Assembly (NCBI RefSeq): GCF_024172085.1
Contig: NZ_JAMZDZ010000001.1
Span: 3,658,001-3,722,000, forward strand
Source of the DNA: Hamadaea flava
GTDB lineage: Bacteria; Actinomycetota; Actinomycetes; Mycobacteriales; Micromonosporaceae
Length of the DNA stretch: 64,000 nt
Reading direction: 5' to 3'
The notes under the pieces were generated by a model. That model was not told the origin of the DNA and did no database searches. It worked only from the letters and a program-made list of their open reading frames with translations. Both the position numbers and the translations under genes were made by a program. Shown one piece after another: positions 24,466 through 33,864 of the stretch (the first letter of the stretch is position 1; each line of letters starts with the position of its first letter).

Positions 24466-25074
24466 TCAGAGGCCCAGTGCGGCCTTCAGGTAGGGAAGGT
24501 CGGAGTGCCCGCTCCACCGGAAGGCGGCAATCCCGACCCGCCGTGCGCCTTCGACGTTGCGCTGTGAGTCGTCCACGAACAGGCAGTAGCGCTGCACTGT
24601 GCGTACGGCGACACAGGCGGCTTGGAAGTATTCGGGCTGGGGTTTGGCGTACCCGAGGTCGGAGGAGTTGACGACGGCGTCGAAGTCTTCCGCGATGCCC
24701 AGTTGGACGAGGTCGTCCGCGAGGTCACGGGGTGCGTTGCTGCACAACGCGACGGGTATGCCGGCCGCGCGTACTTCCCGGACGAACTCCAGCACCTCGC
24801 GGTCGAGGTAGCCCCGGTATCGGGCCAGTTCGTCCACATCAGACTCCGTCAGGCCGAGCGCGGCGCCGACGTCGGCGAGCCATTCGGCCCGGGTCCACCC
24901 GCCGGTGACGAGGGTCCGATACCGGTCCGGCTCCATCGCCGCCTGGAAGATCGCCCCGGGTTCGAGGAAGTGCCGATCCTCGATCGCCGCGTCGATCGCG
25001 CCGTCGAAGTGGCGCACCACTCCGTCCAGGTCAATGAGCAGGGCTTTCGCAGGTTCGCGTACGCCGGTCATCAA
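24466..25074 (-). CDS. HAD-superfamily hydrolase
   Basis: The 202-residue protein has HAD motif I LIDLDGVVR (nucleophile and acid Asp), motif II LCSNAP, Lys in LGYAKPQPEYF and motif IV FVDDSQRNVEGA. The cap is helical (subfamily IA-type). It is probably a small phosphatase; substrate unknown. Its ATG overlaps the smc stop (ATGA), so it is the second gene of an smc-HAD unit, where many actinobacteria have other genes. Confidence 0.9.
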   Translation of the reverse strand: MMTGVREPAKALLIDLDGVVRHFDGAIDAAIEDRHFLEPGAIFQAAMEPDRYRTLVTGGWTRAEWLADVGAALGLTESDVDELARYRGYLDREVLEFVREVRAAGIPVALCSNAPRDLADDLVQLGIAEDFDAVVNSSDLGYAKPQPEYFQAACVAVRTVQRYCLFVDDSQRNVEGARRVGIAAFRWSGHSDLPYLKAALGL

Positions 25075-28000
25075 TCGTCCTCACGCGACAGTCGCTGGCT
25101 GATCACTTCGGTCACACCAGCGCGCATGGTGACGCCGTACAACGCGTCGGCGACCTCCATCGTGCGCTTCTGGTGGGTGATGATGATCAGCTGGCTCTTC
25201 TCGCGAAGCTGCTCGAAGAGGGTGATCAGGCGGCCGAGGTTGACGTCGTCGAGCGCCGCCTCCACCTCGTCCATGATGTAGAACGGACTGGGACGGGCGC
25301 GGAAGATCGCGCAGAGCAGTGCGACCGCGGTCAGCGAGCGCTCGCCGCCGGACAGCAGCGACAGCCGCTTGATCTTCTTGCCCGGGGGGCGTGCCTCGAC
25401 CTCGACGCCCGTGGTCAGCATGTCCTCGGGGTCGGTGAGGATCAGCCGGCCCTCGCCACCGGGGAAGAGCACCTTGAAGACCTGCTCGAACTCCCGCGCG
25501 GTGTCGTGGAACGCGTCGGCGAAGACCTGCAGGATGCGGTCGTCGACGTCCTTGACGACGGTCAACAGGTCCTTGCGGGTCGCCTTGAGGTCTTCGAGCT
25601 GGTCGGACAGGAACTTGTAGCGCTCCTCCAGCGCTGCGAACTCCTCCAGCGCGAGCGGGTTGACCTTGCCCAGCAAGGCCAGCTCCCGTTCCGCCTTGGC
25701 CGCGCGCTTCTCCTGGATCGCCCGGTCGTAGGGAATGGTCGGCGTCTCGGCGGCCGGCTCGCCCTCGGCGGGCTCCGCGGGCGCCGACTTCGCCCCTTCC
25801 TCGGTGAGGATCGGCACCGGAACGTGCGGGCCGTACTCGCCGAGCAGGGTGTCGACGTCGATCGAGTACTCCTCGGCGGCCTTCGCCTCCAATTGCTCGA
25901 TACGCAGTCGCTGCTCGGCCCGGGCCACCTCGTCGCGGTGCACCTCGCTGGTGAGCCGGTCCAGGTCGCCGCCGAGCCGCTTGGCGTCCGCGCGTACCTC
26001 GGCCAGCTCAGCCTCTCGCGCGGTCCGCGCCTCAGCCAGCTCGTCGCGGCGGCTCGCGGCCATCGTCAGGGCGCCCGACAGCTGTCCGAGGGCCAGTCGC
26101 GCGCCGCTCTCCACGGCTCGCGCGATGCCCGCGCCACGTTCCCGGGCCGCACGCCGCGCGGCGGCCCGTTCTCTCGCGGCCCGTTCGGCCTGCGCCTGGC
26201 GCAACAAGGAGTCCGCGCGGCCCGCGATGCTCGAGACGCGTTCCTCACTTGTACGCACAGCGAGGCGGACTTCCATCTCATTCTGCCGAGCCTGTGGCAC
26301 CGACGCGGCGAGCTGATCACGTTCCGCCGACGAGGGATCCTCCTCGATCGGGCTGTCCTGCGCCAGTTCGAGGCGCTCCTCCAGCTCGGCGAGGCGTTCG
26401 AGGTCTTCCTCGCGGCTGGCGACCGCCTTGTCCCGGGCGACGGCGAGCCGATCCGCCTCGGCTCGGGCCGACCGGGCAGCCGCGCCGAGTTCGGCGAGCT
26501 GCCGGGCGACGGCGTTGCGCTCGCCTTCGGCCGCGCGCTTGGCCGCTGCCGCCTCGTCGACGGTCTTCTTGCGTACGGCGATGACTTCGCGGGACGCGGC
26601 GATCTCGTGGCGCAGCCGGGACAACTCCGCCTCAGCGGCGGCCCGCTTCTGGTCGGCCTCGTCGACTGCGGCCTGGGTCTCGATGTGGCTGGGTTCCTTG
26701 GCCGACCCGCCCGCGGCGGCGTACGCCCCGATGACGTCGCCCTCCGGGGTGACCGCGCGGAGCTGCGGGTACGCCGACACCAGCTCGGTCGCCCGGCGCA
26801 GATCGGGAACGACCGCGACCTCGGCGAGTGCCTTGTCCACGGCCGGGCGCAGCTCCTCGGAGCACCGCACGAGGTCGCTCGCCCACCGGGCGCCGTCGGG
26901 CAGCGCGACCGCTGGCGGCCGGCTGACTCCACGCCCGCCGACCAGCATCGATGCCCGCCCGGCGTCGGAGATCTTGAGCAGGCGCATCGCCTCGGCGGCC
27001 TCGTCGACCCCGGCGACCACGACCGCGTCCGCCAATCCACCGAGGGCCGCGGCGATCGCACCCTGATAGCCCGACTCGACGGTGAGCAGGGACGCGACGC
27101 TTCCCATCAGACCCGGTACGTCGCCGGACCGGGCGAGCAGCGCGCCCGCGCCGTCCTTGCGACGCAGTCCGAGCGACAGGGCCTCGGCCCGCGCCCGCCA
27201 GCTCGCCGCGTCCTTCTCCGTCGTGCGTTCCGCGTCGGAGAGCAGTTTCAGCTGTTCGTTGGCCTCGGTGAGGGCGGCGGTCGCCACGGCGAGCGCTTCG
27301 TCGAGGGCGACGTTGTCCCGATCGGCCTCGGTGGACTCCGCGTTGGCGACGTCCACCTCCTCCTGCGCCTGTCCGGCCCGGGCGGCGGCGTCGGCGTGCG
27401 CGGCACTGAGCCGGGAGATCTCCTCGGCTGCCGTCGTCGTCCGCGTACGCGCGCTGGCGACCTGCCCGGCGAGCTTGGCCAGCCCTTCGCGGCGGTCGGC
27501 GATCGCCTTGACCGCGGCGACGAGCGCCTTCTCGGCGGCGGCCAGTTCGTGCTCCAGCCGCTGCCGGGCGGCGACCGCCTCGCCCAGTCGGTCCTTGTCG
27601 ATCTCCAGCGCCTCGCGGAGCGCGATCTCCTCGTCGCGGACCGCCTCGGCCTCCTCGACGAGCTGGTCGGGGTCGCGCCCGCGCTGCTCGTCCTCGGTCG
27701 GGGCGGACAGGTGCCGCAGACGTTCCGCCGCGAGCTGCGCGGTCGACCGGAAGCGCTCCTGCAGAGTGGACATCTGGTACCAGGTGTCCTGAGCGGCTTG
27801 CAAGGCCGGCGCATCAGCGGCGTGCGCCGTCTCCAGCTCGTGCAGCAGCCGCTGAGCCTCGGCGTGATCCGACTCGACCGTACGCCGCCGGTCCCGCAGG
27901 GCGGCCTCGTCGGCGATCTCCCGATCCAAGGTGCTGCGCAACGTGTGCAGGTCGTCGGCGAGCAGCCGGAGCCGGGCGTCCCGCAGGTCGGCCTGGATGC

Positions 28001-28649
28001 CGGCGGCCCGGCGGGCGATCTCTGCCTGCCGGCCGAGCGGCTTGAGCTGGCGGCGGAGTTCTGTCGTCAAGTCGTTGAGCCGGTTGAGGTTGGCCTGCAT
28101 CGCGTCGAGCTTCCGCAGCGCCTTCTCCTTGCGCTTGCGGTGCTTCAGTACGCCGGCCGCCTCCTCGATGAACGCGCGGCGGTCCTCGGGCTTGGCGTGC
28201 AGGACCGCGTCGAGCTGGCCCTGGCCCACGATGACGTGCATCTCCCGGCCGATGCCGGAGTCGGAGAGCAGCTCCTGGATGTCGATCAGCCGGCACCGGT
28301 CGCCGTTGATCTCGTACTCGCTCTCGCCGGAGCGGAACATCCGCCGCGTGATCGACACTTCGGAGTAGTCGATCGGCAGCGCGCCGTCACCATTGTCGAT
28401 GGTCAGCGTGACTTCGGCCCGACCCAGCGGCGGGCGGCCGGCGGTTCCGGCGAAGATGACGTCTTCCATCTTGCCGCCGCGCAGTGCCTTGGCGCCCTGC
28501 TCGCCGAGCACCCAGGAGATGGCGTCGACCACGTTCGACTTGCCGGAGCCGTTGGGCCCCACCACGCAGGTGATTCCCGGTTCCAGCTGCAGCTTGGTCG
28601 TGGAGGCGAAGGACTTGAACCCCTTCGCCGTCAGGGTCTTGAGGTGCAC
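25071..28649 (-). CDS. smc: Chromosome segregation ATPase Smc
   Basis: Smc is the ring-forming condensin subunit. The 1192-residue protein has Walker A GPNGSGKSN near residue 32, two long coiled coils separated by a hinge (about 505-670, with GLADAVVVAG and VTPEGDVIGAYA), the LSGGERSLTAVALL signature and Walker B FYIMDEVEAALDD. An Ala/Glu/Pro-rich insertion interrupts the coil near residue 960. GTG start with GGAGA upstream. The acylphosphatase gene found next to smc in mycobacteria is absent here. Confidence 0.97.
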   Translation of the reverse strand: MHLKTLTAKGFKSFASTTKLQLEPGITCVVGPNGSGKSNVVDAISWVLGEQGAKALRGGKMEDVIFAGTAGRPPLGRAEVTLTIDNGDGALPIDYSEVSITRRMFRSGESEYEINGDRCRLIDIQELLSDSGIGREMHVIVGQGQLDAVLHAKPEDRRAFIEEAAGVLKHRKRKEKALRKLDAMQANLNRLNDLTTELRRQLKPLGRQAEIARRAAGIQADLRDARLRLLADDLHTLRSTLDREIADEAALRDRRRTVESDHAEAQRLLHELETAHAADAPALQAAQDTWYQMSTLQERFRSTAQLAAERLRHLSAPTEDEQRGRDPDQLVEEAEAVRDEEIALREALEIDKDRLGEAVAARQRLEHELAAAEKALVAAVKAIADRREGLAKLAGQVASARTRTTTAAEEISRLSAAHADAAARAGQAQEEVDVANAESTEADRDNVALDEALAVATAALTEANEQLKLLSDAERTTEKDAASWRARAEALSLGLRRKDGAGALLARSGDVPGLMGSVASLLTVESGYQGAIAAALGGLADAVVVAGVDEAAEAMRLLKISDAGRASMLVGGRGVSRPPAVALPDGARWASDLVRCSEELRPAVDKALAEVAVVPDLRRATELVSAYPQLRAVTPEGDVIGAYAAAGGSAKEPSHIETQAAVDEADQKRAAAEAELSRLRHEIAASREVIAVRKKTVDEAAAAKRAAEGERNAVARQLAELGAAARSARAEADRLAVARDKAVASREEDLERLAELEERLELAQDSPIEEDPSSAERDQLAASVPQARQNEMEVRLAVRTSEERVSSIAGRADSLLRQAQAERAARERAAARRAARERGAGIARAVESGARLALGQLSGALTMAASRRDELAEARTAREAELAEVRADAKRLGGDLDRLTSEVHRDEVARAEQRLRIEQLEAKAAEEYSIDVDTLLGEYGPHVPVPILTEEGAKSAPAEPAEGEPAAETPTIPYDRAIQEKRAAKAERELALLGKVNPLALEEFAALEERYKFLSDQLEDLKATRKDLLTVVKDVDDRILQVFADAFHDTAREFEQVFKVLFPGGEGRLILTDPEDMLTTGVEVEARPPGKKIKRLSLLSGGERSLTAVALLCAIFRARPSPFYIMDEVEAALDDVNLGRLITLFEQLREKSQLIIITHQKRTMEVADALYGVTMRAGVTEVISQRLSREDD

Positions 28650-28790
28650 GGGTCTCCGCTGTCTCGTGAAGGTGCAGAGGTGGAGCCTACCCGCTGGGGG
28701 TCCGGCGTCGGCGGCGGCGCGGCGGGACGAGGTGCCGCTGCCATCTACCCACTATCCGACAGCCCCACACAAGCGCAGCTCAGCCCCGAG

Positions 28791-28852
28791 GTGATCACGG
28801 TCCCGCGGACACGACACACCGGTGGATCACGACGATAAGTTCATGATCGCGC
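28791..28852. repeat. Interspersed repeat, type 2, copy G
   Basis: This about 60-bp segment shares long blocks with 46049-46112: GATCA, GGACACGACAC, CCGGT, GATCA and GTTCATGATC in the same order and spacing, roughly 85% identical by eye. It holds several short GATC palindromes but no single clean hairpin. It lies between the small coiled-coil gene and smc. Confidence 0.8.
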
Positions 28853-28870
28853 AGAAGGGGGGGTTGGGGG

Positions 28871-28934
28871 GAGCAGCCGGTAGGCGGCGAGGCCGGGGGG
28901 TGGGGGAGCAGCCGGTAGGCGGCGAGGCCGGGGG
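28871..28934. repeat. 35-bp-period direct repeat (two copies)
   Basis: GAGCAGCCGGTAGGCGGCGA followed by GGCCGGGGG occurs twice (from 28871 and from 28906), joined by G-rich DNA. It follows type-2 copy G directly. In the 370-bp gap between smc and the next gene I see only these repeats and a terminator. Confidence 0.85.
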
Positions 28935-28964
28935 CGGGGGGTGGGGGAGGTACAGAGATACAAC

Positions 28965-28995
28965 AGCGCGCCGCCACGGAGGTGGCAGGCGCGCT
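28965..28995 (-). terminator. Terminator after the small coiled-coil gene
   Basis: The hairpin has arms AGCGCGCCGCCAC and GTGGC-A-GGCGCGCT (one bulged A) and a GGAG loop. It lies 24 bp past the stop of the gene at 29020-29220. Confidence 0.8.
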
Positions 28996-29019
28996 ATCAG
29001 GTTCTTCGGCCCGGGCCGA

Positions 29020-29220
29020 TCAGGCCATAGCCGTCTCGGCGAGACGGAGGAACTCGTCGTTCTCGCTCCCGGCGACCGCAGCGGCCAGCCGATCGTTCTC
29101 CGCCCGCAGGCGAGTGTTGTCGAACTCCAGCGAGTTCACCCGGGCACGCAACTTGGTGACCTCGTCCAGAAGGCGCCGGTCTGGTGCCATCGTGACGTGG
29201 CCAAAGAGGGCCTTCGCCAT
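29020..29220 (-). CDS. Small conserved coiled-coil protein
   Basis: The 66-residue protein starts MAKALFGHV and continues with one amphipathic helix (RRLLDEVTKLRARVNSLEF, then LRAENDRLAAAVAG) that has clear heptads. Short proteins of this form (MxKALxGHV...LRxRVxxLE) are widespread in actinobacteria; I know of no assigned function. The ATG has AAGGAGATGAA directly upstream, a strong ribosome site that marks it as a real gene and not part of the longer frame running through it. A terminator follows. Confidence 0.8.
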   Translation of the reverse strand: MAKALFGHVTMAPDRRLLDEVTKLRARVNSLEFDNTRLRAENDRLAAAVAGSENDEFLRLAETAMA

Positions 29221-29435
29221 TTCATCTCCTTGTTCTGCGCCACCGGTATGCCGGGACACGCGCCCATTTGTCTCGCGGCAGCCGGCCCACGGCGCATGTG
29301 GGTGGACACGGTTAGGGCGCGATACGGCGTCGGATTCCATACTCCGCCGATCGGGAGTCGGAGTCAAGCTGCGCCACCCCGTGAGACCCGTTACGCCCTC
29401 ATCCCGATCTGTCGTGATCTGACACATCGTCTGGG

Positions 29436-29464
29436 TTGCCCCTGTCCAGCCGTCCGGATAGCTT
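29436..29464 (+). promoter_or_regulatory. Promoter of the CAP-domain gene (-35 TTGCCC, -10 TAGCTT)
   Basis: TTGCCC and TAGCTT are separated by 17 bp, and GTG follows the -10 by 6 nt, so transcription should start at or next to the start codon. Confidence 0.65.
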
Positions 29465-29470
29465 CGGCGG

Positions 29471-30175
29471 GTGCACCCCTCCCCCAACAGGCCGATGCAC
29501 CGGGCTCCGAGCAGGTCACCGCTGCCTTTGGTGCTCGCCTTACTGCTCGCCGCGGCCCTGATCGTCGGGCTTTTCGCCGCCGTCGCGCACTTCGCCCCCA
29601 ACTTCTCGCCCTCATCGGCATCGGGCGATCCCGGCGTCAATGTCTCATCCTCCGCCTCCGGGTCCCCGGCGGCAGTCGCGACGGCCTCGGGTTCCCCCAG
29701 CCCAGTGACCCCCTCGGGGAGTACGCCCCCGGCCTCCCCCTCGCCGAAGCCGTCGCCCACCAAGGCTTCGCCGACCGCGCTGGACAAGATCACGTCGGTC
29801 GAGAACAAGGTCTTCGACCTGGTGAACGCCGAACGGGTGAAGGCGGGCTGCGGCAAGCTGCGCAACGACTCCCGCCTGCACAAAGCGGCCCGCTCCTACA
29901 GCGCGCTGATGGCGGAGAAGAACTTCTTCAGCCATACCGGCCCGGACGGATCGTCCTTCGTCGACCGGATCGCGGCGACGGGCTACCCGCGCAACGCGGC
30001 CGGCGCCGAGAATATCGCGTACGGGTATGCGGACGCGGCGGCCGTGATGAAGGGCTGGATGAACAGCGAGGGGCACCGGGCCAACATCCTCAACTGCGAT
30101 CTCGAGGCGATCGGCGTCGGATTGGCATACCGGAAGTCGACACCCTACTGGACGCAGGACTTCGGACGGCAGTAG
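29471..30175 (+). CDS. Membrane-anchored CAP/SCP-domain extracellular protein
   Basis: The 234-residue protein has a short cytoplasmic N-terminus, a membrane helix (LPLVLALLLAAALIVGLFAAV, here split for brevity as residues 18-40), a Ser/Pro/Thr-rich linker to about 105, and a CAP domain: VNAERVKAGC, SALMAEKNFFSHTGPDG, AGAENIAYGY and NSEGHRANILN. The conserved His/Glu pairs of CAP proteins are present. Function outside the cell is unknown. GTG start from a leaderless promoter. Confidence 0.87.
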   Translation: MHPSPNRPMHRAPSRSPLPLVLALLLAAALIVGLFAAVAHFAPNFSPSSASGDPGVNVSSSASGSPAAVATASGSPSPVTPSGSTPPASPSPKPSPTKASPTALDKITSVENKVFDLVNAERVKAGCGKLRNDSRLHKAARSYSALMAEKNFFSHTGPDGSSFVDRIAATGYPRNAAGAENIAYGYADAAAVMKGWMNSEGHRANILNCDLEAIGVGLAYRKSTPYWTQDFGRQ

Positions 30176-30253
30176 CACCGCCGGGGCCGCCGTCAACCGG
30201 CCTGTCAATTCAGCGACAGTCTCGACTCAAACGGGCAAATCGTTGACGACGGT

Positions 30254-30751
30254 GTGGGCAGACACCTGACGATCTACGCGCATCCGGTCGCCGGACCCGT
30301 CAACGCCGGCGTCCCGCTGGGGTACCTCGACCTCGCCTTCGGCGCGCGTCCGGTCGAGTCGGTCAAGGCCGAACTCGACGAGTGGGGCGCGCAGGCCGTC
30401 GGCGGCCTCTTCTTCGACCAAGTCCCGACCAGCCCGTTCTCGATCGGCCCGGTCGCGATGGCCGTACGCGCGGCGCGCCGGTTGGGCTTCGACACGATCC
30501 TGCTCAATCCGGGCCGCCCGACGGACAACCTCTATCGCGGGCTCGGCGCCATCATCTGCACCTTCGAAGGCGACTGGATCGATTACCAGTTGGGCACCGA
30601 GGACGGCGTACGCCCCGGTGACGGGCATGTCGTCCACGGCATCCCGGGCGAGAACATGGAGCAGTGCCTGGAGCTGATGCGGGGGCGGGGCGCGGCCTGG
30701 GGCGTCGCGACCTCGGCCGGCTGCCTCGTTCCGGCGCTGGCCACCGCGTGA
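30254..30751 (+). CDS. Spherulation-specific family 4-like protein
   Basis: The 165-residue protein reads VAGPVNAGVPLGYLDLAFG, KAELDEWGAQAVGGLFFDQV and TILLNPGRPTD. This follows the TIM-barrel-like pattern of the Spherulin-4 family (a Y-x-D-x-x-x-G strand, then G-x-F-x-D-x). Those proteins relate to glycoside hydrolase-like barrels, often secreted. Here there is no signal peptide and the protein is shorter than usual. GTG start without a clear ribosome site. The call rests on pattern memory and is moderate. Confidence 0.55.
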   Translation: MGRHLTIYAHPVAGPVNAGVPLGYLDLAFGARPVESVKAELDEWGAQAVGGLFFDQVPTSPFSIGPVAMAVRAARRLGFDTILLNPGRPTDNLYRGLGAIICTFEGDWIDYQLGTEDGVRPGDGHVVHGIPGENMEQCLELMRGRGAAWGVATSAGCLVPALATA

Positions 30752-30763
30752 GGCAGCGCAGCG

Positions 30764-31042
30764 GTGAAGAAGATCGTCAAGGTCCTGGCGCTGGGCTCGG
30801 CCATCGTCGTCATCTTCATGGTGATCGGCCGCGCCCGGCCTGACCTGCGCGAGTTCAACCCCGACGAGTACGCCCCGGACGAGGTCGCCGTCTTCGACGC
30901 GTTCGGGGCCAGTCCCGAAGTGGTGAAAGACGTGCTCGCCGCTGGGCGTACCCCTGTCTGTTATGTGCAGGGACCGGACATGGACCGCGCGAAGAAAGCC
31001 TGCCGGGACAAGGGTTTCGAGCTGTACGTCACCGCACAGTGA
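30764..31042 (+). CDS. Small membrane-anchored protein with a GH114-like beta-alpha segment
   Basis: The 92-residue protein has an N-terminal membrane anchor ([16 protein letters not shown]) and a short segment [14 protein letters not shown] followed by [12 protein letters not shown]. That segment resembles the first strands of GH114/TM1410 barrels (D-x-F-D-x-S...GRxVICY). The rest of a barrel is missing, so it is either a small independent protein or a remnant. It lies 12 bp after the Spherulin-4-like gene and overlaps the convergent mutM by 14 bp. Confidence 0.55.
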   Translation: MKKIVKVLALGSAIVVIFMVIGRARPDLREFNPDEYAPDEVAVFDAFGASPEVVKDVLAAGRTPVCYVQGPDMDRAKKACRDKGFELYVTAQ

Positions 31043-31883
31043 CCCGCGGTTTGGGTTGGCAGCGCGGGCAGCTGAACGAGCTCCGGTTCATGAACGACTC
31101 CCGCCGGATCGCGGAGCCGCAGCGCGAGCACGGCTCCCCTTCCCGGCCGTACGCGTTGAGCGACCGGTCGAAGTAGCCGCTCTCGCCGTTGACGTTGACA
31201 TAGAGGGCGTCGAAGCTCGTGCCGCCCGCGATCATGGCCTCGGCCATGACGTCCCGGCAGTGGCCGAGGAGGGTGAGCGCGACGGCCTGGCTGAGCCGGT
31301 CGGTGGGCCGCGCGCCGTGGAGCTTGGCCCGCCAGAGCGCCTCGTCGGCGTAGATGTTGCCGACGCCGGAGATCAGTGTCTGGTCGAGCAGCGCGCGCTT
31401 GACCTCGGTCTTGCGAGCCCGCAGCGCGGCGGCGACCACCGAGTCGCGGTACGTGGCGTCGAACGGGTCGAGGGCGATGTGCGCGATCTCGTCCGGCAGC
31501 TCGGCGCCGCCCCGGGACAGGGCTAGCCCGCCGAACGTCCGCTGGTCGACGAACCGCAGCTCGGACTCGCCGTCCTCGAAGCGGAACCGGATGCGCAGGT
31601 GCTTCTCGTCCTCGGCGTCCGGCGGCTGCACGAGGAGCTGGCCGGACATGCCGAGGTGGCCGACGACGGCGTCCCCGCTGTCGAGCGGCAGCCACAGATA
31701 CTTGCCACGCCGCCGGGCACCGAGGATCTTGACGCCGCGCAGGGCCGCCGTGAAGTCGTCCGCGCCGGCGATGTGCCGCCGGATCGCGCGTGGATGAAGC
31801 ACCTCGGCCGCGGCGACCGTCCGGCCGGTGACCCAGCGCTCGACGCCCTGGCGGACGGTCTCGACCTCAGGCAGCTCCGGCAT
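31029..31883 (-). CDS. mutM: Formamidopyrimidine-DNA glycosylase
   Basis: Fpg removes 8-oxoguanine and formamidopyrimidines. The 284-residue protein starts [15 protein letters not shown] with catalytic Pro2 and Glu3, has the Lys in [11 protein letters not shown], the helix-two-turn-helix [17 protein letters not shown], and a C-terminal zinc finger [13 protein letters not shown]...CPRC. It overlaps rnc by 17 bp, in the standard rnc-mutM arrangement. Confidence 0.96.
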   Translation of the reverse strand: MPELPEVETVRQGVERWVTGRTVAAAEVLHPRAIRRHIAGADDFTAALRGVKILGARRRGKYLWLPLDSGDAVVGHLGMSGQLLVQPPDAEDEKHLRIRFRFEDGESELRFVDQRTFGGLALSRGGAELPDEIAHIALDPFDATYRDSVVAAALRARKTEVKRALLDQTLISGVGNIYADEALWRAKLHGARPTDRLSQAVALTLLGHCRDVMAEAMIAGGTSFDALYVNVNGESGYFDRSLNAYGREGEPCSRCGSAIRRESFMNRSSFSCPRCQPKPRVTVR

Positions 31884-32616
31884 CGGACCCCTCCGCCTCG
31901 GGATGGCTCTGGTCCACCGCGCGATTGCTCAGCACGAGGAACGCCTCCTCGGCCGAGCGCTGCTCGGCCTCCTTCTTCGTCCGGCCCCGGGAGCCGCCGA
32001 ACCGCTCGCCGCCGACGACCGCCCAGGCGGTGAACGCCTTCGCGTGGTCCGGGCCCTCCTCGGTGACCTCGTACTCCGGCACGCCCCAGCCGTTCATCGC
32101 GGTCAGCTCCTGCAGGCTGGTCTTCCAGTCCAGGCCGACACCCTTGCGGGCGGACTCGCTCATCAGCGGGTCGAAGAGCTTGAGGATGACCGAGGTGGCG
32201 GTCTCGATGCCGTGCTCGATATAGATCGCGCCCAGCACTGCCTCCAGCGCGTCGGCGAGGATCGAGTCCTTGTCCCGGCCGCCGGTGCCCTCTTCGCCCT
32301 TGCCCAGCAACAGGTACGCGCCCAGGCCGTACGGGCTGAGCGTCCGGGAGACGCTGGCCAGCGCCCGCGAGTTCACGACACTGGCCCGCAGTTTGGCCAG
32401 TCGCCCTTCGGCCAGCTCCGGATGGTCGCGGAAGAGGGCGTCGGTGACGACCACGCCCAGGACGGCGTCGCCGAGGAACTCCAGCCGCTCGTTGGTGGGA
32501 ATGCCGCCGTTCTCGTACGCGTACGACCGGTGGGTGAGCGCTAGCTCCAGAAGCTGTTCCTCGAGCGTGATGCCGAGGGCTTCCTCCAGATGCGACAGTG
32601 CTGGACGCTTCTTCAC
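31867..32616 (-). CDS. rnc: Ribonuclease III
   Basis: RNase III cleaves double-stranded RNA in rRNA maturation and mRNA turnover. The 249-residue protein has the signature [13 protein letters not shown], the second acidic site [16 protein letters not shown], and a C-terminal dsRNA-binding domain ([16 protein letters not shown] to [16 protein letters not shown]). GTG start overlaps the plsX stop (GTGA) with GGAGGG 6 nt upstream. Confidence 0.96.
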   Translation of the reverse strand: MKKRPALSHLEEALGITLEEQLLELALTHRSYAYENGGIPTNERLEFLGDAVLGVVVTDALFRDHPELAEGRLAKLRASVVNSRALASVSRTLSPYGLGAYLLLGKGEEGTGGRDKDSILADALEAVLGAIYIEHGIETATSVILKLFDPLMSESARKGVGLDWKTSLQELTAMNGWGVPEYEVTEEGPDHAKAFTAWAVVGGERFGGSRGRTKKEAEQRSAEEAFLVLSNRAVDQSHPEAEGSDAGAA

Positions 32617-33674
32617 CGGTTGCCCTCCTGCTCCTGCTCGGCCCGGACGTCTCGCTCGGCCCGGATGCGCTGCCCCGCGCGGGTGTGCTCGGCCCGACCG
32701 GTCCGCCGGCTCCGCGCCAGACGAGCCGCCTCGGCGAGCCCGGAAGCCAGATCGCCTTCGTCCGCCGCGCCGTGGCAGACCACGACCACGCCGGGCACCC
32801 CCAGCATCACCGCCGCGCGGGCCATCCCGTGCGACGCTCCGTCCACTCCCACTGTCGCCAGACGGTACGCGCCTTCGATCCCTTTGAGCAGCACATTACC
32901 GGTGAAGCCATCGGTGACCACGACATCGGCCCGGTCGCCGAGGAGAACGTCGTCGCCTTCGACCAGGCCGACGAAGCCGTCCGTCGCCGCGAACGCCTTC
33001 TCGGCGGCGCGGCGTACGCGGTCGCCCTTGCCCGGCTCACGGCCGACGGAGAGCAGCCCGATCCGGGGATGGGCCTGTCCAGTGTGCTGCGACCAGTACG
33101 CCGTCCCGAGGCCCGCATGGGACTGGAGCACCGCGACGGTGCAGTCCATCGAGCCGCCGACGTCGAGGAGCAGTGTCTCCTGACCTGGCCGGACGGTCGG
33201 CAACCACGCCGCCAGCGGCGGTTTGCGTACGCCGGAGGACCGGCCCAGGGCCAGCACGGCGGCGGTGACCGTGGCGCCGGAGGAGCCCGCGGAGACCATG
33301 GCGTCGGCGGCTCCGACGGCCACGGCGTGCGCGGCGGCACGGATGCTCGTCTCGCGGGAAGCCGCGCGTACCGGGGGATCGGCCATGGTGACGGCACCCG
33401 AGACGGCGTGAAGTTCGACCCGCTCGCGATCGGCGGGAGACAGGGCGCGGATCACCGCGTCGGCCGCATCGGGCGGGCCGACCAGGATCAGGCGCAGACC
33501 CGGATCGACGGCCAGTGCCTGAAGAGCGCCGCCCACCACGACGGCGGGAGCATCGTCCCCGCCGAGGAGGTCGACGGCGATCTTGACAGGCCCTGACGAC
33601 GCGTCACCGGCCGGCCCGTTGTCCACGGACCGACCGGCGCGAAGATCGTCTTTCCGGGTGACCTTGAGCGTCAC
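32613..33674 (-). CDS. plsX: Phosphate acyltransferase PlsX-like
   Basis: PlsX makes acyl-phosphate from acyl-ACP for phospholipid synthesis. The domain begins [13 protein letters not shown] and includes [33 protein letters not shown] and a C-terminal charged tail. The canonical DAMGGDHAP is altered to DLLGGDDAP, so catalytic competence deserves checking. The start is uncertain: GTG at 33674 (353 residues, 11 bp after rpmF) or GTG at 33626; neither has a good ribosome site. Downstream it overlaps rnc. Confidence 0.87.
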   Translation of the reverse strand: MTLKVTRKDDLRAGRSVDNGPAGDASSGPVKIAVDLLGGDDAPAVVVGGALQALAVDPGLRLILVGPPDAADAVIRALSPADRERVELHAVSGAVTMADPPVRAASRETSIRAAAHAVAVGAADAMVSAGSSGATVTAAVLALGRSSGVRKPPLAAWLPTVRPGQETLLLDVGGSMDCTVAVLQSHAGLGTAYWSQHTGQAHPRIGLLSVGREPGKGDRVRRAAEKAFAATDGFVGLVEGDDVLLGDRADVVVTDGFTGNVLLKGIEGAYRLATVGVDGASHGMARAAVMLGVPGVVVVCHGAADEGDLASGLAEAARLARSRRTGRAEHTRAGQRIRAERDVRAEQEQEGNR

Positions 33675-33685
33675 CGGAAAGGCTG

Positions 33686-33859
33686 TCAGACCGAGAGGAC
33701 CTGACGGCCGTTGTAGGTGCCGCAGACGGTGCAGGCACCGTGCGGGAGCTTCGGCGACTTGCACTGCGGGCAGGCGACGGTCGCGACAGCGGAGACCTTC
33801 CACTGCGCCCGGCGGTGACGGGTGTTGCTGCGCGACATCTTCCGCTTCGGGACAGCCAC
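33686..33859 (-). CDS. rpmF: 50S ribosomal protein L32 (zinc-binding form)
   Basis: The 57-residue protein reads MAVPKRKMSRSNTRHRRAQW at the start and has the zinc pattern CPQC...CTVC. GTG start with GGAG 8 nt upstream, 5 bp after the DUF177 stop. DUF177-rpmF-plsX-rnc-mutM is the standard operon. Confidence 0.96.
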   Translation of the reverse strand: MAVPKRKMSRSNTRHRRAQWKVSAVATVACPQCKSPKLPHGACTVCGTYNGRQVLSV

Positions 33860-33864
33860 GGTAG

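Noticed and set aside
25173-28838. A 1221-codon plus-strand frame opposite smc
   Set aside because: It mirrors smc codons; smc motifs are complete on the minus strand and the antisense protein shows no domain.
29221-29883. A 287-codon minus-strand frame containing the small coiled-coil gene
   Set aside because: Only its last 66 codons have a ribosome site and coherent composition; the rest is antisense to the CAP-domain gene.
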